From positions 1-64,000 of the forward strand of contig JAWKSZ010000016.1 in the NCBI GenBank assembly GCA_041402045.1: a DNA stretch of 64,000 bases, read 5' to 3'. The position numbers were made by a program, and so were the translations under genes. Below the pieces are notes generated by a model. It was given only the letters and a program-made list of their open reading frames with translations. It was not told where the DNA came from and did no database searches. This document shows, in pieces, positions 28,078 through 38,746 of the stretch. Position 1 is the stretch's first letter, and each line of letters opens with the position of its first letter. This DNA is from JAGQRJ01 sp041402045 (GTDB taxonomy: Bacteria > Planctomycetota > J058).

Positions 28078-28238
28078 CGGGCGCTGGGCAGGCGGGGTCG
28101 AGCCCGCGGGGGGGCGCACGGCCTTGGCCACCCCGGTACGAACTCCCCTGGACCGCGCCCGCGACTCGATCGGGCGAGGCGAGGCGTGGCCGCTGACCTC
28201 CGCGCGCGTTACCCTCGCCGCCGAGAGGAGGGGACGTC

Positions 28239-29389
28239 ATGCGGGTGGTGCTCTTGGGGGCGGGGTTGCAGGCCCAGGCGGCGTGCTACGACCTGGTGCA
28301 GCAGCAGGACCTGGAGGAGATCACGGTCGCCGACGCCGACCTCCAGGCGGCCGAGGCGCTCGCTGCGCGCTGGAAGGACCCGCGGGTCAAGCCGGTGCGC
28401 CTGGACGCCGCGGACTACGACGCCGCGGTCGCGGTCCTGCGCGGGGCCAAGGCGGCGCTGAGCGCGGTGCCCTATCGCTTCAACGAGACCCTGGCCAAGG
28501 CCGCGGTGGCCGCCGGCTGCTCGTTCTGCGACCTGGGCGGGAACAACACCGTGGTCAACGCCGAGCTGGCGCTCCACGCCGAGGCCGAGGCGGCGGGGGT
28601 CACGATCGTGCCCGACTGCGGGCTGGCCCCGGGCATGGTGGCGGTGCTCGCCGCCGACGCGGTGAACCACCTCGACCGCACCGACTCCCTCGAGATCCGG
28701 GTGGGCGGGCTGCCTCAGGAGCGGGGGAGCCTCCTCGACTACTCGCTCCTGTTCAACATTCAGGGGCTGATCAACGAGTACGTCGAGGACGCGGTGGTGC
28801 TCGAGGGCGGGCAGCCCAAGGTCGTCCCGTCCCTCGAGGACTTCGAGGACGTGGAGTTCCCCGCGCCCTTCGGGACCCTCGAGGCCTTCACCACCAGCGG
28901 CGGGACCTCGACCTTGCCCGAGACCTACCGCGGCCAGATCCAGCGCCTCAACTACAAGACCCTGCGCTACCCCGGCCACGGGAAGGTGTTCCAGGCGCTG
29001 CACAAGCTGGGCATGCTGACCTGGGACGAGGTCGAGGTCGACGGGGTGAAGGTCGCGCCGCGGGCGGTGTTCTCGAAGGTCGCAGAGCCGGTGCTCGACC
29101 TGGGCCTGCCCGACGTGGCGCTGGTGCGCTTGGTGGCGAGCGGCGAGCGCGGCGGGAAGCCGGTGACCCGCAGCTACCAGTTGATCAGTATCGAGCACGG
29201 GCTCGCGGCCATGATGCGCGCACCGCGTTCCCGGCCACGATCGTGCTGCTCATGCTCGCCCGGTCAGATCGGCGAAGGGCGCGCTGCCCCAGGGCGCTGC
29301 GTCGACCCGGCGGCCTTCCTGCGCGAGCTCGCGCGGCGCGGAACCTCACCGTCGAGATTCGCGAGCTAGAGCAATGCGGGCCATTGTGA
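28239..29389 (+). CDS. Saccharopine dehydrogenase-like oxidoreductase, C-terminus frameshifted
   Basis: ATG at 28239 with GAGAGGAGGGG upstream. The Rossmann start VVLLGAGLQAQAA (GxGxxA) is followed by ITVADAD, ALSAVPYRFNE, CDLGGNN and PDCGLAPGMV, the standard blocks of the saccharopine dehydrogenase/carboxynorspermidine reductase fold. The frame is intact for about 325 residues to EHGLAAMMR. The natural continuation (TAFPATIVLLMLAR) then lies one frame over, GQIGEGRAAP...DPAAFLRELARRG in the original frame, and NLTVEIREL in the other, ending at 29389. Two or three indels between 29215 and 29345 are implied. The reaction is NAD(P)-dependent; the substrate is not defined. Confidence 0.7.
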
Positions 29390-29465
29390 CCGACGACAGC
29401 ACGGCAGGGGCGGCGAGGGCCCCACGCTTGACTGGCCCGCTGCGGCGGCGTGCAGCGCTGAATAG

Positions 29466-30334
29466 GTCCTGCTCACCGGGGCTCCACCGGGCTTCCTCGG
29501 GCGCTACGGGCGACGCTCCTGGCGCGGGGCCACGCCGTGCTCGCGACCTCGACCAACGGCGAGGACGTCCCCGGGGCGCGGGGGTGGCCCTGGAGCTGGA
29601 CGACGGCGGCGGCGCCGCCGCGGAGCTGATGAACCACGCGCCCCGAGGGGCGGTGCTGCACCTCGCCGCCTGGAGCGCGACGCCGACGCCTGCGCCCGGG
29701 ACCCGCGGCGCGCCTGCGGCGATCAACGCCGAGGCCACCGCCGCGATCGCCCGCGCGGCGGCGCAGGGTCGAGGCGCGCACCTGATCTACGCCTCGAGCG
29801 ACCGTGTTCGACGGGACCCGGGCCCCCTACGCCGACGACGACGCCCTCGCACCCCTCGGCCTACCCGTGAGCAAGGCCCTGGGGGAGGCGGTGGTGCGCG
29901 CCACGTCGTCCCGGTTCCTGGTCCGCGCGGATCGCCGCTCTACGGAGCTCGCCCGCGGCCGGCACCGACGCCATGGTCGCGGCTCTCCCGCGGAGGCCGT
30001 GCGGCTGTTCGTCGACCAGTGGCGCACGCCCCTCGAGGTCGGCGAGGCCGCAGAGCTCCTCGTCGACCTGCTCGAGGGGCGCACCGCCGGGGTGATCAAC
30101 GTGGCGGGGCCGGAGCGGGTCAGCCGCCGTGAGCTGGGCCTGGCCCTGGCCGGCGCCCTGGGGCTGGACACCGGGCTGTGCGAGGCCGGGCACATGGCCG
30201 AGGCGGGGCTGGCGCCGCGGCCGGCGGACGTGGCCCTCGACGTGACGCGGCTGTGCGAGGAGACGGGGCGCGTGCCCCGGGGCGTGCTCGAGGGCTGCGT
30301 CGAGATCGCCGCGCGCCTGGCCCAGGGCAGCTAG
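29466..30334 (+). pseudogene. RmlD-like NAD(P)-dependent sugar epimerase/reductase, multiply frameshifted
   Basis: Reading across frames gives a coherent dTDP-4-dehydrorhamnose-reductase-like protein: VLLTGAPPGFLGR (nucleotide-binding loop), ARGHAVLATSTNGEDVPGA, VLHLAAWS, INAEATAAIARAA, LIYASSDRVFDG, DDDALAPL, PVSKALGEAVV (the usual YxxxK region; Tyr not seen), then an intact C-terminal half from about 29990 (AVRLFVDQWRTPLEVGEAAE, TAGVINVAGPERVSRRELGL) to TAG at 30332-30334. At least five indels are required. The start codon is not identifiable. The TAG overlaps the GTG of the methylase gene by one base. Confidence 0.55.
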
Positions 30335-32263
30335 TGGAGCTCGCGGACGCCTGGGCCCTGGCCGAGGCCCCGCTCCGCGCGGCCACCCTGCGCCGCGTGT
30401 TGCGCGGGCTGTCCCCGGCGCAGCGCGCGCTGCTCGTCGACGGCGCGGGGGGCGAGGAGCCGGCCGTGGCCGCGCTGGCGGCGCACGCGCGGGAGGCGCT
30501 GGTCGCCGAGGCGCTGCTCCGCGCCCGGCGGCGGCGCCTGGCTGACCCGGCTCGACGAAGAGCGACCCGGCGCGGGTTGAGGGGTGACGGGCGCTGGCGC
30601 CCTGGCCGAGCATGGCGGGCGACTCGCCGGTCACCCGCTGCCGCCAGCCCGCCGAGGCGGCGGCCGCATCCCTTCCCAGGCGCTGCTGCCGTCGCCGGCG
30701 CGGACGACCAAGCGGCCAGGGTCTACACCGCCGGCGCTGGTCTGCGAGCTCCTGCTGGACCTGCTCGACCCGCCCGCCGACGCGAGGATCCTCGAGCGGC
30801 CGCCGGCGGCGCGCGCGTTCCTGCGCGGGCTGTGGGCGCGGCGCGGGACCGCGCGCGTGGTGGGGATCGAGCGTCACCCCGCCGCGTGGCGCGCGGGCTG
30901 GGTCGCGCTGGCCCTCGAGGGGCTGCGCCGCGGGCAGGGGCCGGAGCACGCGCCGACCTGGATCCTGGGCGACGCCCTCGACCACGCGCCCGCGCCGCGG
31001 CCCTGGGGGGTCGTGGGGAACCCGCCCTGGGTGCGGGGCGAGCGCTTGCCGGCGGCCCAGCGCGACGCGCTGCGCGCGCGCTTCGCCGAGCTGCGCGGCG
31101 GGAACGTGGACCTCGCCGCCTACTTCCTGCGCTGCGCCTTGGACTGGGTCGAGCCCGGCGGCCGGGTGGCGCTGGTTCTGCCCCAGGGGCTGTTCGAGGC
31201 CCGGGCCGCGCGCGGGCTGCGGGCGTGTCTGGCGGAGCACACCCTCGAGGCGGTGCTCGGCCTCGAGTGGGCGCCGCCGCGCTTCGAGGGCGCGTCGGTG
31301 ATCCCCTGCCTGCTCAGCGTGCGCAAGGGCGCGGCGCCTCCTGGGCACCGCGTGCGGGTGGGGAGCGCGACGCCAGGTCAGGAGCTGCCCGCCGGCGTGC
31401 GCTGGAGCCCGCTCCCCCAGGCGCGCTGGCTGGGGCTCAGCCCCGACGGGCCCTGGCCCTTGCTCGTGCGCCAGCCGGACCTCTCGCTGTGCGAGGCCTT
31501 GGCCCGCGCGCCGCGGCCGCTGAAGGCGAGCTACGGCCTCGCGATCCGCACCGGCGCCCGGGCGAGCGACTTGATCGCGCCGTCCCCCGAGGGGCTGCGC
31601 GCGCCGCGGCGGCTGCTCGACGGGCGCGAGGTGCGCCCGTTCAAGCTGGACTGGGCTGGGCGCTGGCTCGACTACGACCCCGCGCGGATCTCGGACCCCA
31701 AGCCCGCGGACTTCTTCCGCGCGCCCCAGGTGTTCGCGGCGCGGATCGCCCTCGGGCCCCAGGCCGCCGTCGATCCGGGGCCCGAGCCGTTCCTCGCGCG
31801 GAACACGGTCATGGTCGTGCGCGCACCGGGGACCGCCCTCGACGCCGCGCCGTACGCCGTGTCGGCGCTCGTCAACAGCCTCCCGCTGCGGGTGTTCGCG
31901 CTGCTCGCGCTGCGCAGCGGCGTGCTCGCCAGCTCCCACCGCGCGACCTGGTACGTGGGCGCCTTGAGCGGGCTGCCCGTCCCCGCCGCGGCCCTCGAGG
32001 AGGGGCCGCTCCTGCGCGAGCTCGAGGCGCTGGGCCAGGAGGCCGCGCGCCTGGCGGCGGCGGGAGAGGCGCTCGAGGCGCTCGAGGCGGAGCTCGCCGA
32101 GCGGGTGGCGCAGGCCTTCGGGTTGAGCGCGGCCCAGCGCAAGCAGCTGGCGACGATCGCCCGGCGCCCGACGGTCGCGCCGCTCCTGGACCCGGTCCGC
32201 GCCGGGTCGAGCACACGCCAGATCGGCGTCCAGGACTACGCCCAGGGCGAGCGCTACGCCTGA
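30334..32263 (+). CDS. Eco57I-type N6-adenine DNA methyltransferase, N-terminal frameshift
   Basis: GTG at 30334 opens an intact helical N-terminus (WALAEAPLRAATLRRVLRGL). Frame changes between about 30540 and 30720 lead to a 559-codon frame beginning before TPPALVCELLLDLLDP. The adenine-methylase motif IV is NPPWVRGE (near 31020), and YFLRCALDWVEPGGRVALVLP follows as in Eco57I/TaqI-type enzymes. The C-terminal specificity-like region has ALVNSLPLRVFALLALRS and SGLPVP. Motif I should read like ILDPACGxGAF but reads ILERPPAARAF at 30788-30820, so it is damaged or mis-sequenced. No endonuclease domain or partner gene is visible; this may be an orphan methylase. Confidence 0.68.
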
Positions 32264-32396
32264 GCGCTGGCGCGGCGCCGCGTCAGATCCAGGCCGCGGA
32301 GGGGTCGAGCGGAGCCATGGCGTCCTTGGCGGCCTTGGCGGTGGACTCGATCGTCCGCGACCTCAGGCGCCCTCGAGCGCTCGCCGAAGCGCTGAC

Positions 32397-33032
32397 TCAG
32401 CCCCAGTACCACACCGCGACGATCCCCTCGCTGCTCTCGCCGGAGTGCGAGATCGAGATCAGGCGCGTGCCCAGGTCGCGGGCGAAGGCGGCGGCGGTGC
32501 CGAACAGGGAGTCCCAGCTCTCCCAGCTCGAGCGGAATAGCTCGTAGCGCACACGGGTCCCGGGCGGCGGGGCGGCGCTCGAGCGCCCGCCGTACCACAC
32601 CGTGATCAGCCCCTCGCTGCTGCGGTGGGAGTGGCAGATCGTGACCAGGTCCTTGCGCCGACGGCTGGCGAACTCGGTCGGACGGGCGACTGAGAGCTGG
32701 TCTCTGGGAACGGCGACGCTCCCGTCCGATCGAGTTCTAGCGCCGCCGCAGGCGGCGTGGCAGCGGAGCTGCCACAGCAATCAGCTGGCTTCTTCGCAGA
32801 GGTTCTCCCAGGAGTTCCAGGTCGAGCTGAACACGGCCCAGCCGAGGAAGTCCTCGGGGACGCTGGCGGGGGCGCCGGACGTCCCCCGGCCGCAGGCGGC
32901 GCAGCGCTCGTGCTCCTCGGCGCAGGCGCTGTGGTGCCAGGCCATGCACGACATGCACGGCGTCTTGACCTGCTCGGGGGCGATCGCGTCGTGGCAGTAG
33001 GGGCAGCGCGGGTGTCTGACCTCGACCCCCAC
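32397..33032 (-). pseudogene. Prok-RING protein with SHS-SSEG-VWY repeats, interrupted by a palindromic insertion
   Basis: ATG at 33032, 7 bp after the FHA gene stop. Zinc ligands C10-x2-C13, C26-x2-C29, H33-H34, C37, C44-x2-C47 match the RING-like genes at 11059 and 26280. Residues 65-83 (FLGWAVFSSTWNSWENLCEE) lead to an in-frame TGA at 32781-32783. The same frame then stays open for 127 more codons to 32397 and contains LVTICHSHRSSEGLITVWYG and, as a second unit, ELFRSSWESWDSLFG with LISISHSGESSEGIVAVWY. The stop lies at the first codon of a 114-bp insertion (32670-32783) that splits the first unit. The intact ancestor would be ~170 residues: one RING plus two repeats. Confidence 0.6.
32670..32783. 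mobile_element. 114-bp palindromic insertion element with 6-bp flanking direct repeat
   Basis: Flanked by GCTGGC at 32664-32669 and 32784-32789, consistent with a target-site duplication. Contains three hairpins: TCGGACGGG (32678-32686) with CCCGTCCGA near 32727-32735, CGCCGCC-GCA-GGCGGCG (about 32751-32767), and GTGGCAGC-GGA-GCTGCCAC (about 32767-32785 side by side with the previous one). Removing the insert plus one repeat copy (120 bp, 40 codons) restores a continuous repeat unit in the host gene. It encodes no protein of its own and resembles REP/MITE or Rickettsia-type palindromic elements. Confidence 0.55.
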
Positions 33033-33039
33033 GGGCTGA

Positions 33040-33633
33040 CTACAGCCCCGCGCCCGAGGCGAGCTGGGCGTAGTCCCAGAGCGACTCGGGGAGGAAGAAG
33101 CGGCCCACGACGTCGGGCCCCAGGCGCAGGCGGTCGCCGTCGGAGATCGCGATCTTCTCCTTGGCGGTCAGCCGCGCACCGTTGAGGAACGTGCCGTTGG
33201 CGCTGGCGTCGTCCGCGACGAACCACGTCTCGGCGGGGTTCGTGAAGATCACGTGGACCTTGCTCACCGTGGAGTAGGGGATCACGACGTCGTTGTTCGG
33301 CGCGCGGCCCACGGTGATCAGCGACCCGAAGGGGTTGCGGTCGCTCTTCTCCAGCCAGTGCACCCGGGCGTCGGGGTCGATCAGGGCCGAGGCCATGCGC
33401 GCGAGCTGCTTGGCCGACTCGAGGGGCCCCAGGACCTCGGTCCCGCTGCCGAGGACCTTGGCCTTCGTCGTCGAGGGCAAGGCCGCGCTGGGGGTGTCCA
33501 CCGTCGCCGAGCGCCCCGCGCCCATGGGGTCCAGGACCAGGACCGGCGCGGTGTTCTCGGCCAGGAACGCGTCGCGAGCGAGCCCGCGAGACACCAGCTC
33601 CTTGAGCGTGCAGCTATCCATGGGCGCCACCAT
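33040..33633 (-). CDS. FHA-domain protein
   Basis: 197 residues. A C-terminal forkhead-associated domain (about 85-175) shows the phosphothreonine-binding signature: G109-R110 (ITVGRAPNN), S124-x-x-H127 (STVSKVH), N146-G-T148 and N151-G152. The N-terminal 85 residues are low-complexity Ala/Ser/Thr and helical (SAKQLARMASALI). Such proteins bind pThr peptides made by Ser/Thr kinases. It is the first gene of a two-gene unit with the RING/SHS-repeat gene, 7 bp downstream. The nearest kinase-like genes are the degenerate one at 48344 and the truncated one at 59336. Confidence 0.8.
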   Translation of the reverse strand: MVAPMDSCTLKELVSRGLARDAFLAENTAPVLVLDPMGAGRSATVDTPSAALPSTTKAKVLGSGTEVLGPLESAKQLARMASALIDPDARVHWLEKSDRNPFGSLITVGRAPNNDVVIPYSTVSKVHVIFTNPAETWFVADDASANGTFLNGARLTAKEKIAISDGDRLRLGPDVVGRFFLPESLWDYAQLASGAGL

Positions 33634-33696
33634 AGACCGGCTGGGAGGCCGCGTCGACGGACAGGACAGAACGTCCGGTCTGAAGTGCCGTTCGAC

Positions 33697-34431
33697 TCAG
33701 CGCTCGGGGGTCAGGCGCTGGACGACGTCCTTGGGCTGGCGCACGTAGGCCAGCTCGAGCAGCTCCCGGGCCACGTAGCCCGGGCTGTTGAAGGCCTCGT
33801 TGGCCTTGAGCTCGTGGAACTTGGCCACCGCCGGGAAGCGGTCGACCGGGGTCTGGCGGATCGTGGCCTGCATGGCGGTGTCGATCACCCCCGGCGCCAC
33901 CGACCAGGCGCGCAGCCCGTGCCCCGCCTCCTCGAGCTGCACGCACTCGGTCAGCCGGTCGAGGGCGGCCTTGCCCATGCAGTAGGCGCCCCAGCCGGCG
34001 TAGCCGGCGACGGCGGCGCCGGAGGAGACGTTGATCAGGCGGCCCTCTCCCACGCGCTGGCGCAGGTGGCGCACGAAGGCCTGGGTCCCGTGGAACGCGC
34101 CCACGGCGTTGATCGCCAGGTGCTGGCGCAGGGCGTCGGACTCCAGGTCGTGCACGAACACGATCGGCTCGAGCACGCCGGCGTTGTTCAACCACAGGTC
34201 GATCCGCCCGAAGCGCTCGACCGTGGCCCGGGCGAAGTCGGCGACCGACCGGGCGTCGGACACGTCGACCTCGGCCACGAGCGCGCCCGCCGGGGCGTCG
34301 TCCCAGGTCGAGCGCGCGCAGAGCGCGAGCTGGATCCCGCGGGCGGCCCAGTCGGCGGCGATCCCGTGGCCCAGCCCGCGGCTGGCGCCGGTGATCACGG
34401 CCACCTGGTTCGAGAGGTCGGGCAAGGTCAT
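33697..34431 (-). CDS. Short-chain dehydrogenase/reductase
   Basis: 244 residues, classical SDR: TGASRGLG (14-21), NNAG (82-85), catalytic S137, Y150-x3-K154 (GAYCMGKAAL), and the PGVIDTAM block. Cofactor preference is not clear (CARSTWDD after strand 2 suggests NADP through Arg40). It is the last gene of the MoxR-DUF58-transglutaminase unit, joined by an ATGA overlap at 34428-34431, which is an unusual companion for that operon. The ATG is fixed by this overlap. Substrate unknown. Confidence 0.85.
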   Translation of the reverse strand: MTLPDLSNQVAVITGASRGLGHGIAADWAARGIQLALCARSTWDDAPAGALVAEVDVSDARSVADFARATVERFGRIDLWLNNAGVLEPIVFVHDLESDALRQHLAINAVGAFHGTQAFVRHLRQRVGEGRLINVSSGAAVAGYAGWGAYCMGKAALDRLTECVQLEEAGHGLRAWSVAPGVIDTAMQATIRQTPVDRFPAVAKFHELKANEAFNSPGYVARELLELAYVRQPKDVVQRLTPER

Positions 34432-36464
34432 GGGGCCTCCGGAGGGCGATAGCGTTCGACGGCGAAGCGGGCGAGGAACTCGAGGGCCTCCTCCCGCGGG
34501 GTCTCGGGCAAGGGCCACTCGCCGGCGGCCAGGCGCGCGCGCAGCTCGAGGGCGGTCTCGCCTGGCGCGCGGGGGACCCCGGCGCGGCGCAGCGCGGCCT
34601 CGAGCTCGAGGAAGCGCGCGCGCAGGGCGGCCAGGGCCGGAGGCAGCTCGCGGGCGGCCGCCTCGCGTGCGCGGGGCGCGCGCGGGCCGCGCCGGCGCCA
34701 CAGGCGCCAGGCGATCGCCAGGCCGAGGAGCGCGAGGAGCCCACCCCAGCGCAGGGGGGAGGCGGTGAACCAGGCCGTGAGCTCGCGCAGCGCGGCGAGC
34801 AGGCGCCCCGGGAGCTCGCTCGCGCGGCCGCGCAGCGCCCCCCACAGCTCGCTGAACCATCCGCCGAGGGCCTCGAGCAGCGCGGTGCCCCCGCTCGCCG
34901 GGTCCGTCGCCGGCAGCCCGTCCGTGGGGGTGAACTCCACGACCTCCCAGCCGCGCTCGGGGTGGTAGGCCTCGATCCAGGCGTGGGCGGCGCGGGTGCG
35001 CGCGATCCACAGCCGGTCGCGGACCGGGCTGCCCTCCAGGCAGAGGAAGCCCGTGGTGTAGCGCGCGGGGATCCCGGCCTGACGCAGGAGCAGGGTCCCG
35101 GCGCTGGCGAACAGCTCGCAGTGGCCGTGCTCCTTGTCGCGGAGGAACTGGGTCACCGGGTCCGAGGGGCCCTCGAAGGCGATCCCGAAGCGGTAGGTGT
35201 AGCGCCGGTCGAAGTAGGCGCGGAGCGCGGCGACCCGCGTGTCGTGGCTGGACCCCGCGTCGGGGGAGGCGTCGAGGATTCGGGCCCAGGTCGCCTCGAG
35301 CTCGGCCACGAGCTCGGGGTCCTCGGGCAGCGCGCGGTACTCGGGCCGCTCGGCCTCGAAGTGCCAGGGCGCGCGCGCCTGCGACACGGCGTAGCCGCCG
35401 GCGACGTCGCCCTGGTAGGGGCGCAGGCACCAGCCGGGCAGGAGCCGCGCGGCCTCGCCCGGGAGCCGCAGCTCGCCTGCGGTCAAGGGCGCGAAGATCA
35501 CCGCCGCCTGCTCGCCCGTGGGGTAGATCCAGAGGCTCGGCGCCTCGACCCGCTCGGCGTCGGTCTGGGGGCGCCGCAGTCGGCCCGACTCGGGCAGGGG
35601 CAGGATCGACTCGGCGCCCGGCGCCCAGGAGCCCTCGGCGTAGGTCAGGAAGCTGCGCCCGCGCAGGTAGCCGGGGGCCACGTCGCCCACCGCGCGCACC
35701 GCGATCCGACGTCCGCCCGCTTCGCCCTGGAGGTCGAGGACCGACCCCAGGTCGCCCCGGTCGCTGAAGCCGCCGCCGAGGGCGGTGTTGCCCACGAGGC
35801 GGTAGTAGGCCTCGCTCAGCTCCGAGTAGTAGGCGCGGAACCCGTAGATCCCGCCCCCGGCGCCCGCGCACACGACGACCGCGCACAGCGCCCAGGCCAC
35901 GCGCCGACCGCGCGCGCCCGGGGTCCCCGGGTCGGGCCGGCGCGGGCGCAGGGCGGTCAAGGCCAGGAGCAGCCAGGCGCCGGCGCAGGCGGCGTAGAAC
36001 AGGTGCGGGTGCAGGGCGCTGCGGCCGAGGGCCACGAAGGGCCCACTCTCGCGCCAGCCGGGGAGCGTCGAAATGTAGTCGGGGAGCCCGACCGCTACGA
36101 ACAGGAACCCGGCGGCGGTGAGGTAGATCACGCGGCCGCGGGCGGCGGGGGAGGGCCGCGCGTAGAGCTGGAGCAGGGCCAGCTCGACCATGGCGTAGCC
36201 CAGGTAGAACGAGCGCAGGAACTGGTTCCCGCCGCGGCCCTTCACGTCGACGAGGTTCACCAGGAGCAGCAGCGGGGCCAGGAGCAGGCTGACCGAGATC
36301 CAGCCCAGGTTCAGCCGCCAGCGCCCGCGGGTCGCGACCAGCCCCAGGAGCAGCGCGTAGAGCGGGAGCTCGAGGGCGAGCTGGCCCCCCGCCGCGCGGG
36401 TCAGCGCGAGGAGCACGGCGGCGACCATGCCGTAGGCGATCCAGTCCGCGCGGGGCTCGCTCAC
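34428..36464 (-). CDS. Membrane transglutaminase-like protein (DUF3488/TgpA type)
   Basis: 678 residues from the GTG at 36464, which overlaps the DUF58 stop (GTGA). Six or seven N-terminal membrane helices lie within 10-210, followed by a periplasmic transglutaminase core with C449 (GHCELFASA), H494 (AHAWIEAY) and D515 (FTPTDG), the Cys-His-Asp triad. Another helix (about 570-590) and a cytosolic DUF4129-like tail (ETALELRARLAAGEWP) complete the TgpA/TglA layout. In characterised bacteria such proteins belong to MoxR-DUF58 operons and act at the envelope, either as a protein crosslinker or a protease. Confidence 0.88.
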   Translation of the reverse strand: MSEPRADWIAYGMVAAVLLALTRAAGGQLALELPLYALLLGLVATRGRWRLNLGWISVSLLLAPLLLLVNLVDVKGRGGNQFLRSFYLGYAMVELALLQLYARPSPAARGRVIYLTAAGFLFVAVGLPDYISTLPGWRESGPFVALGRSALHPHLFYAACAGAWLLLALTALRPRRPDPGTPGARGRRVAWALCAVVVCAGAGGGIYGFRAYYSELSEAYYRLVGNTALGGGFSDRGDLGSVLDLQGEAGGRRIAVRAVGDVAPGYLRGRSFLTYAEGSWAPGAESILPLPESGRLRRPQTDAERVEAPSLWIYPTGEQAAVIFAPLTAGELRLPGEAARLLPGWCLRPYQGDVAGGYAVSQARAPWHFEAERPEYRALPEDPELVAELEATWARILDASPDAGSSHDTRVAALRAYFDRRYTYRFGIAFEGPSDPVTQFLRDKEHGHCELFASAGTLLLRQAGIPARYTTGFLCLEGSPVRDRLWIARTRAAHAWIEAYHPERGWEVVEFTPTDGLPATDPASGGTALLEALGGWFSELWGALRGRASELPGRLLAALRELTAWFTASPLRWGGLLALLGLAIAWRLWRRRGPRAPRAREAAARELPPALAALRARFLELEAALRRAGVPRAPGETALELRARLAAGEWPLPETPREEALEFLARFAVERYRPPEAP

Positions 36465-37765
36465 AGGCTGCGCACCCCCTGGGTGACCTCGCTCGGGGTC
36501 AGCACCCGCGGTGGTCCGCTGGAGCCGGGGTGGGCCAGCGGGTCCAGCGTCGGCGGGCCGGCGCGCACGACGAGCAGCTTGACCTCGACGCCCAGCCCTC
36601 GAGGGTGTGGGCGAAGCGCGCGCGCCTTCGTCCCAGTCGAGGAGCACGAGCACGCAGGTGCTCAGCTCCTGCACCTCGTCCAGGATCTGCGGGCCGAGGG
36701 TCTCGAACGGGCTCTGCTCCACGGCCTGGAGGCAGGCGAGCACGTCGAGAATGTCCTCGAGGTAGCCCAGGCTGCGCCCGGCCTGGAGTCGATACAGCTC
36801 GGGGCCCGCGGCGAACAGGTCGACCACGTATTCGAGGCGGCTGAGCGCGTCGGCCACCGCCGCGCACAAGGAGATCCCCGCCTCGAGGTCGTCGCGCCGC
36901 GCCTTGGGGGCGTGGGTGTCGACCACGAGCGCGATCCGGGTCAGATACTCCTGCTGGAACTCGCGCACGATCGGGCGCCCGACCCGGGCCCAGGCGCGCT
37001 GGTCGAGGTCGCGCAGGCGATCCCCGGGGCGGTACTCGCGGTTGCCAATGAACTCCTCGGAGTCGCCGACCTGGCTCACGAGCTCGAGCCCGCCGGGTTG
37101 GTGCTTGCGGCCGGCGGGGAGCTCGAGGGCCTCGAGGGGGTGGAAGCGCGGGGTCACCAGGATCTGGCCGGGGGCGCTGACCCGGCGCTGGGCGTAGTAG
37201 AGCCCGAAGGGGAACGCGCTCAGCACCCGCGGGCCGGGGAACCCGTAGACCCCGCGCCGGGTCGGGCGCACGCGGTAGTGCACGATCGCCTCGCTGCGCC
37301 CGGGGAGCACCGGGGTCAGCTCCGGCTGGGGCTCGAACTCGACGCCGCGCGGGTTCGAGAGCTCGCGCAGGGTGAAGTCGTAGAGCGGGCGGCGCGACGG
37401 GTTCGTGACCTTCGCCCGCAGGGGCACGACCGCGCCCGCCGCCACGCGCCGGGGGAGCGCGCGCTCGACCTCGACCCGGGGCATGGCGAGTTGCCCGACG
37501 ACGAGGTGCACCCCCAGGAGCCCGATCAGGATCAGGGCCAGCATGTAGATCGGATAGGCGTAGCCGAACTGGAACGCGGCGTAGCTCACGGTCACGCCCA
37601 CGGTCACCAGGCCTCGGCCGGGGACCGTCAGGCGGTGCTGCCAGGCGTAGCCCAGGTTCCGCAGCAGCGAGCGCTCGGGCAGCGAGCGGTCGAGGAAGTC
37701 GTAGAGCGAGGCGAAGCCGCCCTCGTCGGTGTCGGGCGGGGCCGGGGCCTCGGGGGCCTCGACGC

Positions 37766-37769
<4 letters not shown>
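36461..37769 (-). CDS. DUF58 (vWA-like) membrane protein, C-terminus frameshifted
   Basis: ATG at 37769 overlapping the MoxR stop (ATGA). One or two membrane helices (about 50-85) precede the DUF58 region with EFIGNREYRPGDRLRDLDQRAWAR split over residues 190-215 and LTRIALVVDTHAP, the degenerate metal-site strand of the vWA fold. The frame is intact to LVLLDWDEGAR near 36625; the expected continuation (LGVEVKLLVVRAGP, ending TQGVRSL and TGA at 36461-36463) is one frame over. The full length is 1,309 nt, so there is a net one-base change. DUF58 proteins are presumed clients of MoxR. Confidence 0.8.
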
Positions 37770-38692
<923 letters not shown>

Positions 38693-38746
38693 GACTCCCC
38701 CTCGGGAGGGAAGTCTAGCGTGTGGCGTTTCGCCCGCGGGGGGCGC

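Noticed and set aside
32740..32783. Selenocysteine (SECIS) or programmed readthrough at the in-frame TGA
   Set aside because: A stem-loop follows the TGA, but its 3-nt loop lacks a bacterial SECIS apical loop and the TGA belongs to an inserted element flanked by direct repeats, which explains the arrangement better.
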